This document shows, in pieces, positions 53,433 to 60,832 of a DNA stretch of 64,000 bases (positions within the stretch are counted from its first letter, which is position 1; every line of letters starts with the position of its first letter). The notes under the pieces are model-generated. The model did no database searches, had not been told where the DNA came from, and worked only from the letters and a program-made list of their open reading frames with translations. Where the stretch lies: positions 1 through 64,000 of the forward strand of contig NZ_JAOQKC010000005.1 in assembly GCF_025567165.1 (NCBI RefSeq), in the 5' to 3' direction. This DNA comes from Laedolimicola ammoniilytica (GTDB taxonomy: Bacteria; Bacillota; Clostridia; Lachnospirales; Lachnospiraceae). The translations under genes and the position numbers were made by a program.

Positions 53433-54140
53433 ATGAATACTCTCGCATTTACGCTGGGCGAACACCGAGCCCAGCTTACTTTGAAAATCAGTACATATCC
53501 CAACGGCAATCTCGCCATCAAGCTTTATGAAAAGGATCATGGCATCCTGATTTTGTGGGAAACCCTTACCACCAACTTAACCGGAATCCGGCCCGACCAC
53601 TGCGCTTTCATCAATATAAAAGCCGCAGACGAACTTTTTCCGGCCTGGCTGTCAGACAATCACCTTGCGGAACCCACTGGACAAATTCTTGAATCGGATG
53701 GCTGTCTTTACCCTGAATACCTGTTTTATGGCAAAGAACTGGATGCCCTGGATCATGAGGGGCACACCCTCTACATCCGGCATCAGAAAGGCGAACTGGG
53801 GTGCCACTTTGAGCGGCTGTATATTGCCCTGCGCAGACTGGCGCGGGAAATCAACGGGTTCAGCTACACCGATTACAGCGGCTGGCGGTGTCTGGATGGG
53901 AGTTCCTCCACCCTGCCCCTCTGGATTGAGGCATCTGATCCTTCTCATGGCCGCAAATTCATCTTCACACAGAAAGGTCCCGCACTCCAGACTATCATCC
54001 GCTATGCCGATGGTACGGAGAAGCAGTGCATCTATCGGCGCAAAGAGGACATGGCAGGCGATCTGATGACCATGTTCCAGGATGAGCTGCGTGTTTACCC
54101 TCCCTGGTCTGAAGACCGAAGGAAACGGTACGAATATTAA
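53433..54140 (+). CDS. DUF4313-like protein fused to a second conserved domain
   Basis: 235 residues behind GGAGG. Residues 1-105 are DUF4313-like (AQLTLKISTYPNGNLAIKLYEKDHG, TLTTNLTGIRPDHCAFINIKAADELFPAWLSDNHLAEPTG); residues 135-220 match the small protein at 52981. The gene thus looks like a fused version of the preceding pair. No enzyme motif is seen. A gap of about 130 bases with hairpin-like sequence separates it from the previous gene. Confidence 0.65.
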   Translation: MNTLAFTLGEHRAQLTLKISTYPNGNLAIKLYEKDHGILILWETLTTNLTGIRPDHCAFINIKAADELFPAWLSDNHLAEPTGQILESDGCLYPEYLFYGKELDALDHEGHTLYIRHQKGELGCHFERLYIALRRLAREINGFSYTDYSGWRCLDGSSSTLPLWIEASDPSHGRKFIFTQKGPALQTIIRYADGTEKQCIYRRKEDMAGDLMTMFQDELRVYPPWSEDRRKRYEY

Positions 54141-54166
54141 ACACGATAAAATAGGAGGACATCATC

Positions 54167-54436
54167 ATGAAGATCCGTATCTATCCCAAATCCCTGTTGG
54201 AAACCATGTGGCAGCAGGACAAACTGCTGTTTACCCCAGAGGCGGAGCAACCACCCCTGTGTCTTCGGTGTGGTCAGCCGCTGGATTGCAGGCTGGTCAT
54301 CAACGCCCTGAGCCGCTATGCAGATGTCCATATCTGCGAGGCGTGCGGTATGGATGAAGCCCTGCGTGATGCCAACCGTTGCCCACTCCCTCTAACAGAA
54401 TGGGCAGCTGTCAAAAACGGTTTGAGCCAGCAGTAG
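54167..54436 (+). CDS. Zinc-ribbon hypothetical protein interrupted by TAG
   Basis: 89 residues after AGGAGG. Cysteine pairs CLRCGQPLDCR and CEACGMD form a zinc ribbon. The chain ends ...GLSQQ at a TAG (54434-54436), but the same frame stays open for another 129 codons with protein-like content. CAG to TAG is a single change and would restore a run of glutamines, so this may be a truncated gene. Confidence 0.6.
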   Translation: MKIRIYPKSLLETMWQQDKLLFTPEAEQPPLCLRCGQPLDCRLVINALSRYADVHICEACGMDEALRDANRCPLPLTEWAAVKNGLSQQ

Positions 54437-54823
54437 ACCGACTTTGAAAATCCGTTGCTGACTACTTCCTGCACCTTTGAAGATCTGTTTCAGCAGGGCT
54501 CCCGTCCTGCCAGCGAGATAGCCTATTCCCGTTCTGATTATGACGGATGGAAATGGTGGACCACCTGGCATCAGTGCCAAAAGGATACGCCTGTTCTGGA
54601 AGTTGCCCGTGAAATTGATGCTTTCCAGAATGCGCTGTTCCAACTGCCGGAGTTTCTGAATTTGGATACCCTGACACGGTTCTGCCGAGGGTACGCCCAG
54701 CCCACCAGCGAGCCCACCGAATTCAATTTGTATTCGGAAACTGCCCACTTTTATATCTGGCTGCGGTTAGTCACCCGGCATCGAGATTATAATGCCTATG
54801 TGCATTACTATCTGAAAGGTTAA
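54437..54823 (+). pseudogene. Downstream half of the TAG-split gene
   Basis: In frame with the preceding gene after the single TAG: TDFENPLLTTSCTFEDLFQQG..., then a Trp-rich segment (DYDGWKWWTTWHQCQKD) and NLYSETAHFYIWLRLVTRHRDYNAYVHYYLKG. No ribosome site precedes the nearest candidate start, a TTG at 54455, so independent translation looks poor. Either a nonsense-mutated gene or stop-codon read-through is possible. The family is unknown. Confidence 0.55.
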
Positions 54824-54831
54824 AAATTTAC

Positions 54832-54880
54832 AACGCACCGGATACAGTATGCCTATCGGCTCTGTATTCGGTGCGTTTTT
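54832..54880 (+). terminator. Intrinsic terminator closing the transfer region
   Basis: AACGCACCG-ATACAG pairs with CTGTAT-CGGTGCGTT around a short loop, followed by TTTCTC. Confidence 0.8.
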
Positions 54881-54885
54881 CTCTC

Positions 54886-55179
54886 TTTATATACCGCACC
54901 ATAATCATATCCAAAATATTTATGAAAAATTAGATGCCACAAATTCTATTGAGGGATAAAACAAAGCTATTATTTTAGGATACATTAGCCCCTTACTGTA
55001 ACCCAGTGATAAAAAACGTCGGCGAAAAGGTGTCAAATCCTCCACATCTGTCTCTCCTTTTTTGTCCGTTTTCCCGCATTTAGAACCTCGTTTTGAGGGG
55101 AACAGGATAACTTTATCTAGCCGACCATGCGGAAAAACCTTTGATTTCCGTGGACTTTTACCGTCCTAAATGCGTAGAC
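54886..55179. other. Non-coding junction between the transfer region and the thiamine operon
   Basis: About 290 AT-rich bases with no gene. CGCATTTAG (near 55075) and its reverse complement CTAAATGCG (near 55167) face each other, and CCTC-GTTTT-GAGG forms a small hairpin near 55087. A former junction, transfer origin or regulatory site are all possible; none can be proved. Confidence 0.35.
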
Positions 55180-55208
55180 TTGACTTTTGGGGACTTTCTA
55201 ACTATAAT
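55180..55208 (+). promoter_or_regulatory. Promoter of the thiamine operon
   Basis: TTGACT (55180-55185), 17-base spacer, TATAAT (55203-55208). Transcription would begin near 55215, right at the first riboswitch. Confidence 0.85.
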
Positions 55209-55215
55209 GATATTC

Positions 55216-55295
55216 AAGCAGGGGGACTACCTTGTAGTTGAGAAGGTTAAAACCTGACCCTTTGAACCTGTTGGCTAATACCAACGCAGGGAGCT
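55216..55295 (+). promoter_or_regulatory. TPP riboswitch 1 (THI element)
   Basis: The THI-box elements appear in order: GGGGG, GTTGAGA, ACCTGACCCTTTGAACCTG, GGCTAATACC and CGCAGGGAGC. The aptamer is followed by a terminator at 55320, so TPP binding should stop transcription. Confidence 0.92.
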
Positions 55296-55319
55296 AAAGA
55301 ATACAGATTCGTATTTTTT

Positions 55320-55351
55320 GGACATTCTCTGTTTTGGGAATGTCCTTTTTT
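55320..55351 (+). terminator. Riboswitch-1 expression-platform terminator
   Basis: GGACATTC, 10-base loop, GAATGTCC, then six Ts. It follows aptamer 1 by about 25 bases. Confidence 0.85.
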
Positions 55352-55375
55352 AATTGAATAAGATATGATATGTGT

Positions 55376-55454
55376 TTGCGAGGGAACTGAACAAGTTGAA
55401 AAAGGTAAGACCTGACCTCTGGACCTGTCGGCTAATACCGGCGTAGGGAAGCAA
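55376..55454 (+). promoter_or_regulatory. TPP riboswitch 2 (THI element)
   Basis: A second complete THI element: CGAGGGAAC, GTTGAAA, ACCTGACCTCTGGACCTG, GGCTAATACCGGCGTAGGGAAGC. The usual TGAGA sensor loop reads TGAAA here, one base different from the first copy. Outer TTGC/GCAA pairs close P1. Confidence 0.9.
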
Positions 55455-55480
55455 TTTCTTACGCTCGTATTGCGTCTGAA

Positions 55481-55517
55481 AGAGCTTCTAATTGTTTTAG
55501 AGGCTCTATTTTTTTAT
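55481..55517 (+). terminator. Riboswitch-2 expression-platform terminator
   Basis: AGAGCTTCTAA pairs with TTTAGAGGCTCT around a short loop, followed by a T-rich run. It ends 17 bases before the tenA start codon, and the ribosome site GGAGG follows it. Confidence 0.85.
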
Positions 55518-55533
55518 CTTAGGAGGATCAAAC

Positions 55534-56208
55534 ATGGCATTTATGAAAGACATCTTAACCCACAACATTCCCATTTGGGAAGAATGTGCAGCTACCCCAT
55601 TTGTGCAGGAAGTGCAAACTGGAAAGCTACCTCTTGAAAAATTCAAAAGATATATGATTCAGGATAGTATCTATCTGAAAAACTATGCCCGTATATACGG
55701 CAAGGCAATTTTTCATGCTGATACATTAAGAGAAATTCAGCTTTACTATTCCATGCTGAATTTTGTAAATGATACGGAATCAGAAGTGCGCCTGGATTAT
55801 CTAAAGCAATTTTGCATGACGGATAATGATATTGAACTGATCGCTCCTCTGCCTGAAAATCAAAATTACATTGATTTCATGTTTGAGATTGCGTCACATG
55901 GAAAGAATGAAGAAATTTTAATGGCGGTTCTTCCCTGTATGCTAAGTTACAGCTATATATTCCGAAAATTGGCGGCTGTTCCTACAAGCAGACAGTCAAG
56001 ATATTGGGACTTTATCAAAGATTATGCGGATGAACAATATGCAGAAAGCTGCAAAGAATGGTCTGCTTTTGCAGAGCATAAATGTGCCGGGTTATCAGTA
56101 GCAAATAAAAAGTATCTGGCTGATATTTTTGAAAAAGCAAGTTTGTTAGAGCTTGCTTTTTGGAAGATGGCCTATCGGAACGAGAGAATGGAGGAAAATG
56201 CAAAATGA
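55534..56208 (+). CDS. tenA: TenA-type thiaminase II / aminopyrimidine aminohydrolase
   Basis: 224 residues of the TenA family. TenA hydrolyses aminomethyl-HMP from degraded thiamine to HMP for salvage, and can cleave thiamine. Visible features: FKRYMIQDSIYLKNYARIY near residue 34, the catalytic cysteine in VLPCMLSYSYIF near 137 and the C-terminal glutamate in ELAFWKMAY. It is first in the operon behind GGAGGATCAAAC and overlaps thiD by four bases (ATGA). Confidence 0.93.
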   Translation: MAFMKDILTHNIPIWEECAATPFVQEVQTGKLPLEKFKRYMIQDSIYLKNYARIYGKAIFHADTLREIQLYYSMLNFVNDTESEVRLDYLKQFCMTDNDIELIAPLPENQNYIDFMFEIASHGKNEEILMAVLPCMLSYSYIFRKLAAVPTSRQSRYWDFIKDYADEQYAESCKEWSAFAEHKCAGLSVANKKYLADIFEKASLLELAFWKMAYRNERMEENAK

Positions 56209-57008
56209 AAAAAGTATTGTCCATTGCCGGATCAGATTGCAGCGGAGGTGCAGGTATTCAGGCTGATTTGAAAACTTTTTCTGCTCACGGCGTATTTGGA
56301 ATGAGTGTTATTGTTTCTGTTGTTGCAGAGAACACCAGCCGCGTTATCGACATCCAAGATATTACCCCGGATATGATTGCAAAACAGATTGATGCCGTGT
56401 TTGAAGATATTGAAGTGAACGCAGTAAAGATTGGTATGCTTTCTACGCCAGAATGTATGAAAGCAGTGGCAATGAAACTATTACAATATAAGCCACAAAA
56501 TATTGTAATCGACCCGGTTATGTATGCCAAAAATGGCTGCCCATTGATGAATCCTGCGGCGGTTTCCACCTTGATAGACACTGTAATTCCACTGGCCGAT
56601 GTGCTTACTCCAAATATTCCAGAGGCAGAGAAAATAGCGGATATGCAGATTTCCACAGTTTCAGATATGGAGGCTGCCGCAAGAAAAATATATGCCATGG
56701 GTTGTAAGGCGATTGTTGTCAAGGGCGGACATCATATAGGAAATGCCGTTGATGTCCTATTTGATGGAGAAAATTTCCACCACTTTGAAACAGCCCGCAT
56801 TGATACGAAAAATACTCATGGGACAGGCTGTACCTTTTCTTCTGCAATCGCTTCCCAGCTTGCAAAGGGAAAAAGTATTCCGCTTGCTGTCGAAGCGGCA
56901 AAGGCTTATGTCACAACGGCAATCGAACACTCCCTTGCGATTGGAAAAGGCTGTGGCCCGACGCACCATTTCTACGAATTGTATCAGCATGGTTTATCTA
57001 AAGAATAG
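56205..57008 (+). CDS. thiD: HMP/HMP-phosphate kinase ThiD
   Basis: 267 residues from ATG 56205. The ribokinase-like signature SIAGSDCSGGAGIQADLKTFSA is at the N-terminus; NIVIDPVMYAKNG near 100 and THGTGCTFSSAIA near 205 carry the catalytic region and anion hole. ThiD phosphorylates HMP twice to HMP-PP, the substrate of ThiE. The operon order tenA-thiD-thiE supplies a direct salvage route from base to thiamine phosphate. Confidence 0.95.
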   Translation: MKKVLSIAGSDCSGGAGIQADLKTFSAHGVFGMSVIVSVVAENTSRVIDIQDITPDMIAKQIDAVFEDIEVNAVKIGMLSTPECMKAVAMKLLQYKPQNIVIDPVMYAKNGCPLMNPAAVSTLIDTVIPLADVLTPNIPEAEKIADMQISTVSDMEAAARKIYAMGCKAIVVKGGHHIGNAVDVLFDGENFHHFETARIDTKNTHGTGCTFSSAIASQLAKGKSIPLAVEAAKAYVTTAIEHSLAIGKGCGPTHHFYELYQHGLSKE

Positions 57009-57019
57009 GCAGGTGCAAA

Positions 57020-57661
57020 ATGAACTTTGATTATACACTTTATCTTGTTACTGATCGTCAACTAATGAGCTGCGATAGCCTGACAGAAGCGGTGGAACAG
57101 GCAATTTTAGGAGGCTGCACAATGATACAACTCCGAGAAAAAGAATTGCCTTCATTGGAATTTTATAATCAGGCGGTTGCCGTGAAACAGGTTACGGAGA
57201 GATACCATATTCCCCTTATCATAAACGACCGGATAGATATTGCAATGGCTGTGCAGGCTGCGGGAGTACATATTGGACAACATGATTTACCTGCGGCTAC
57301 CGTCCGCAAAGTAATTGGGGAAAATATGCTGTTGGGGGTATCTGCTTCTTCCATTGCAGAAGCAATACAAGCACAGCAGGATGGTGCGGATTATTTGGGA
57401 GTTGGCGCAATGTTCCCTACTGGAACTAAAACCGACGCTGAATCTGTATCAATGGAGGAATTACAGAAAATCCGCACAGCCGTTTCTTTGCCGATAGTTG
57501 TTATTGGCGGTATCAATAAAGGAAATGCAGGGCGTTTCAAGCCCATGGGAATTGACGGACTGGCTGTTGTATCTGCCATCATAGCGCAGTCCGATATAAA
57601 AGCTGCTGCTGCGGAACTGAAAGATTTATTTTGCGGAAAGGAAAAGAAACATGGATTTTAA
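57020..57661 (+). CDS. thiE: Thiamine-phosphate synthase ThiE
   Basis: 213 residues, TIM-barrel ThiE. GCTMIQLREKE near residue 31, IINDRIDIAMAVQAAGVHIGQHDLP near 70, DYLGVGAMFPTGTKTDA near 128 and VVIGGINKGN near 163 are the expected motifs. It joins HMP-PP with thiazole phosphate to make thiamine phosphate. Its start is 11 bases after the thiD stop, and its end overlaps the HAD gene by 11 bases. Confidence 0.95.
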   Translation: MNFDYTLYLVTDRQLMSCDSLTEAVEQAILGGCTMIQLREKELPSLEFYNQAVAVKQVTERYHIPLIINDRIDIAMAVQAAGVHIGQHDLPAATVRKVIGENMLLGVSASSIAEAIQAQQDGADYLGVGAMFPTGTKTDAESVSMEELQKIRTAVSLPIVVIGGINKGNAGRFKPMGIDGLAVVSAIIAQSDIKAAAAELKDLFCGKEKKHGF

Positions 57662-58307
57662 TGCGGCAATCTTTGATTTAGATGGAACAATTCTGGATTC
57701 AATGGATGTATGGGAGCATATAGATATTCAGTTTTTGAAAAAGAGAAATCTTCCTGTCCCAGATAATTATGTAACTGAAATATGTGCAAGGAGTTTTGAG
57801 GAAGCCGCACAATATACCATTGATCTTTTTGGATTGCAGGAAACGGTAGAGGGAATTATTGAGGAATGGAATAATATGGCGGTCGAGGAATACAGGAACC
57901 ATGTCGGTCTGCTGCCCTATGCCCTTGATTATCTTCTGCGCTTAAAAGAACATGGAATAAAACTTGCAGTTGCTACGGGGTTGCCGGAAAATCTCTATAT
58001 TCCATGCTTAAAGAACAATTCTATTTTAGAATTATTTGACGCTCTATGTTCAACAGATGAGGTTCAGCGGGGAAAAGAATATTCGGATGTCTTTGAATTG
58101 GCCGCAAGAAAATTAGGGGTTGCACCTGAACACTGTATTGTGTTTGATGATGTGCTTCCAGCAATTAAAAGCGCAAAGGCAGCCCGTATGTTAGCAGGTG
58201 GGATTTATGATAAGTATTCCGCAGATCAGCGTACAGAAATAGAAAGGATTGCGGATATTTACTTACTTGATTTCCGGCAAGCACCGATCCCACACAAAGA
58301 GGTATGA
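57651..58307 (+). CDS. HAD-family phosphatase of the thiamine operon
   Basis: 218 residues with HAD motifs: AIFDLDGTILDSMDVW (motif I), AVATGLP near 108 (motif II), GKEYSDVFELAARKLGV (motif III lysine) and CIVFDDVLPAIKSAKAA near 165 (motif IV). Context suggests a thiamine-phosphate or HMP-phosphate phosphatase, filling the role of the phosphatases that release thiamine. A beta-phosphoglucomutase-like substrate cannot be excluded from sequence. Confidence 0.85.
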   Translation: MDFNAAIFDLDGTILDSMDVWEHIDIQFLKKRNLPVPDNYVTEICARSFEEAAQYTIDLFGLQETVEGIIEEWNNMAVEEYRNHVGLLPYALDYLLRLKEHGIKLAVATGLPENLYIPCLKNNSILELFDALCSTDEVQRGKEYSDVFELAARKLGVAPEHCIVFDDVLPAIKSAKAARMLAGGIYDKYSADQRTEIERIADIYLLDFRQAPIPHKEV

Positions 58308-58795
58308 AAATGGAAAAATGGGATTTATATAATGCAAAACGGGAAAAGTCTGGAATAGCAGTGTGCCGTGGAGAAATCATACCCAAAGGGCTGTATCATT
58401 TATCTGTGAGTGTATGGATTGTCAACCAGCAGGGGCAGTATCTTTTATCACAGCGGCATCCGAAAAAGCAATACCCTCTTTATTGGGAATGTACGGGTGG
58501 TTCTGTACTTTCCGGGGAAACCAGTTTGCAAGGAGCAATCCGAGAGGTAAAAGAAGAATTAGGAATACTGCTTACTCCCGGAAGTGAAAAATTGATTTAT
58601 CAGACCAGACGGGAAAATGTGCAGGATTTTTACGATGTTTGGCTATTTCATAAGGATATAAAGATTGAAGAAATGCGTTTACAGGAAACAGAAGTTGTGG
58701 ATGTTCAATGGGTAAATCCAGATAAGTTATTTAAGATGTTTCGCCTGAAACAACTGCACCCTCTGATTACCTATGTGGAACAACTAATAGGCTGA
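58304..58795 (+). CDS. NUDIX hydrolase of the thiamine operon
   Basis: 163 residues. A complete Nudix box is seen near residues 65-88: G-x5-E-x7-REV-x-EELGI. It starts in an ATGA overlap with the HAD gene. Nudix enzymes of the Tnr3 type remove toxic oxidised thiamine diphosphates, which would suit this operon; other Nudix substrates are possible. The protein also resembles the IPP-isomerase-like Nudix subgroup (WECTGGSV). Confidence 0.85.
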   Translation: MKMEKWDLYNAKREKSGIAVCRGEIIPKGLYHLSVSVWIVNQQGQYLLSQRHPKKQYPLYWECTGGSVLSGETSLQGAIREVKEELGILLTPGSEKLIYQTRRENVQDFYDVWLFHKDIKIEEMRLQETEVVDVQWVNPDKLFKMFRLKQLHPLITYVEQLIG

Positions 58796-59004
58796 AAAAT
58801 GCCAGATGTTAAGGTACCAAAGTCTCTGTTGTCTAACACGCTTTTATTGCACAAGAAATCAAATAGGATCCATGTTATTTAGTTCCATATGAAATCAAAC
58901 AAATTGTGGAAATCACTTATATAAATTATCCTTGCATTTTATATTCTATATTTCCATGAAGTTTGGTTGTCTCAAAGTGTGTAAGGAGAAAGGATGTGAG
59001 CAAA

Positions 59005-59430
59005 ATGGGTAAACTTCTGATTCTGTCCATTCCTGATCATGAAGAACATATAATCAACAAAATTATGGAGCTTATTGCGGATGAGCCAGAGTTTATCCAC
59101 CTTGCACCATCTCCACCGCAGTCTGCACTTTCCTTCCCTGGTCTTGAAATTCGGCTAAAGGAACAAACCGTATATTGCAACGGTACCCTCATCGCTTTGA
59201 CTTACCATGAATTTGCAGTCCTTACATATCTGGCTCGTCATCCTGGCTGGGTATTCTCAGCCAGCCAGATTTATGAGGCCGTATGGGATAAAGACGGTGA
59301 ACACTGCGGTACTGCAGTTGCCAGCGTCATCGGTCAGATCCGTCGCAAGCTGACGCCAGACACGCCGAAGGGCGGTTATATCCGCACCGTACTGGGCAGT
59401 GGGTATAAATTTAACAGTTCTCCTTTTTAA
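59005..59430 (+). CDS. PhoB/OmpR-type winged-helix regulator (copy 1)
   Basis: 141 residues from ATG 59005. The C-terminal wHTH (GLEIRLKEQTVYCNGTLIAL, EFAVLTYLARHPGWVFSASQIYEAVW, GYIRTVLGSGYKF) is like response-regulator output domains, but the N-terminus has no receiver domain. A close paralogue, about two thirds identical by eye and nearly identical in the last 50 residues, lies at 63370 on the opposite strand. Probably an element regulator. Confidence 0.8.
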   Translation: MGKLLILSIPDHEEHIINKIMELIADEPEFIHLAPSPPQSALSFPGLEIRLKEQTVYCNGTLIALTYHEFAVLTYLARHPGWVFSASQIYEAVWDKDGEHCGTAVASVIGQIRRKLTPDTPKGGYIRTVLGSGYKFNSSPF

Positions 59431-59486
59431 GTCAGTAAGAAAGGCTCCGAGGCCGTAATGATCTCGGAGCCTTTCTCATTGACTTA
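59429..59486. terminator. Bidirectional terminator between convergent genes
   Basis: GAAAGGCTCCGAG (59439-59451) pairs perfectly with CTCGGAGCCTTTC (59463-59475), and outer AAGTCA/TGACTT extends it. It serves the wHTH gene and the converging HTH gene. Confidence 0.85.
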
Positions 59487-59666
59487 AATCCTAAACAGGC
59501 TGATTGCCTTCAGTAAAATAATGCTCAATTCCTGGTATAAATCTTCATCAAGTACGCCATCAATAATGGCATACTTGAGTAGCAATGGCCGGTACATCTG
59601 TAAGATTGCCGTAATGGCATCCTCGTTGCCAGCCTTGGCGCTGAGAAGCAGACATTCAAAATTCAT
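59484..59666 (-). CDS. Tn916 orf8-like small HTH protein
   Basis: 60 residues after AAGGAGGTGAC on the minus strand. LLSAKAGNEDAITAILQMYRPLLLKYAIIDGVLDEDLYQEL is the HTH_16-type pattern of the small proteins encoded beside the orf7 sigma-like factor in Tn916/Tn1549 elements. The ATGA overlap with the sigma gene reproduces that orf7-orf8 arrangement. Confidence 0.8.
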   Translation of the reverse strand: MNFECLLLSAKAGNEDAITAILQMYRPLLLKYAIIDGVLDEDLYQELSIILLKAISLFRI

Positions 59667-60070
59667 TTTTTGTCACCTCCTTCAATGCACTTTCTGATTT
59701 TCTGAATCGTCCTGTAGTAAAGTGCCGCTGCCCCTTTATAGGACAGCCCAAACTTTAGTCCCAGCGTCTCAAAATCTTCTTCCTCCAGCGTTCGAGCCAG
59801 AAATATCTGGCGTTCCCGTTCATTGAGTTTCTGCAACGCCTCCAGAAGCACTCCATTCTCAATGACATCCATAAGCGGCAATCTGTCCAAGACCACTTCC
59901 TCTGAGCTGGGTTCGGATTCATAGACCGCTTCTACAGCACTCTCTATACTGTTGCGCTTATAGAGCTGGATCAAATAATCTTTTCTGCGGCGTTTGACCG
60001 CCGAAACTAAATATGCTGTAAACCTGAATTGCAGGTCATCTTCTGCCTGCCCATTGTTCCGTTGCCACAT
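59663..60070 (-). CDS. Tn916 orf7-like sigma-70-family factor
   Basis: 135 residues from ATG 60070 with GGAGGTAAAGCC upstream; the longer upstream frame lacks support. FRFTAYLVSAVKRRRKDYL is region-2-like, LNERERQIFLARTLEEEDFETLGLKFGLSYKGAAALYYRTIQKIRK is region 4. In Tn916-like elements such factors regulate excision and transfer genes. Confidence 0.83.
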   Translation of the reverse strand: MWQRNNGQAEDDLQFRFTAYLVSAVKRRRKDYLIQLYKRNSIESAVEAVYESEPSSEEVVLDRLPLMDVIENGVLLEALQKLNERERQIFLARTLEEEDFETLGLKFGLSYKGAAALYYRTIQKIRKCIEGGDKK

Positions 60071-60560
60071 GGCTTTACCTCCAAAAGTCTCAAGAATTCC
60101 GATGGATTTCCTGAGCTTCTGGTGGTGACCTGCACCGGACCAAATCTGGCTGAGATAAAGAAAAACAGCCAGCTTTGTACCAATGGACAAAACCAGCTGT
60201 TCCTTGAATTTCTGCATCGAGCAGTTCAATAGATGCCGTCCGGGCAGGTGGAGGTTTATCTTTATGTAGAGAAAACTCTCTTGTCCTACCTCGACGATAT
60301 ACCCCTATTGAGAGCCGTTCATGAAAAGCCGTGTGTCCTGGAGTTATGAAAGCAATGAACTGCTCGATGTTGTGGAATCCTTTCTCCATAACATCGTTAC
60401 TCCCTGTCCGCAGTTATGCGGACGGCACACAGGCGGCCTGCATCATCCCCTTTCTTTCGCGATATGGCAGCGCAACGCTGCCGCCCTGCTGATAATTGTT
60501 AAATTGTGAAATAATACTTTTTTCAAATGCTATTCCAGCTATTCTATTAAATTAAAACAA
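60071..60560. other. Region without intact gene; decayed frame on the plus strand
   Basis: Plus-strand frame from about 60087 to 60348 reads protein-like (SDGFPELLVVTCTGPNLAEI..., then MPSGQVEVYLYVEKTLLSYL...PCVLEL) but is broken by TAG at 60229-60231. It looks like a remnant of an unidentified gene rather than a shadow. Nothing else is seen up to the terminator at 60561. Confidence 0.35.
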
Positions 60561-60603
60561 AAGGCGGCCTCCATCCTTATTGTCAGGATAAAGACCGCCT
60601 TCT
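60561..60603 (-). terminator. Hairpin with minus-strand T tail
   Basis: Read on the minus strand, GGCGG...CCGCC with an inner ATCCT/AGGAT stem is followed by TTTTGTTTTAA. Confidence 0.65.
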
Positions 60604-60783
60604 TCTTCCGATTTTCATTGGGTATCGTACTGATCTCATACCCCCACCTCCGCTTATCGAATTTTCATTGATTTTTGGGATTACTGCCATAATTACAGTG
60701 TAACTGACAGTTTTCGGAAACTTTTGGAGTAGCGTTGGAATCACCTTCGAGAAAAGAGAAAATCGTTCGACATTATATGACAA

Positions 60784-60829
60784 AACAGGCTCCAAAACGG
60801 TCACACCTCTTTCCTGTTTTGGAGCTGTT
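60784..60829 (-). terminator. Terminator of the SLOG gene
   Basis: AACAGCTCCAAAAC (minus strand) pairs with GTTTTGGAGCCTGTT, 18-base loop, then TTTGTC. It lies just after the stop codon of the 60833 gene. Confidence 0.7.
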
Positions 60830-60832
60830 CCT

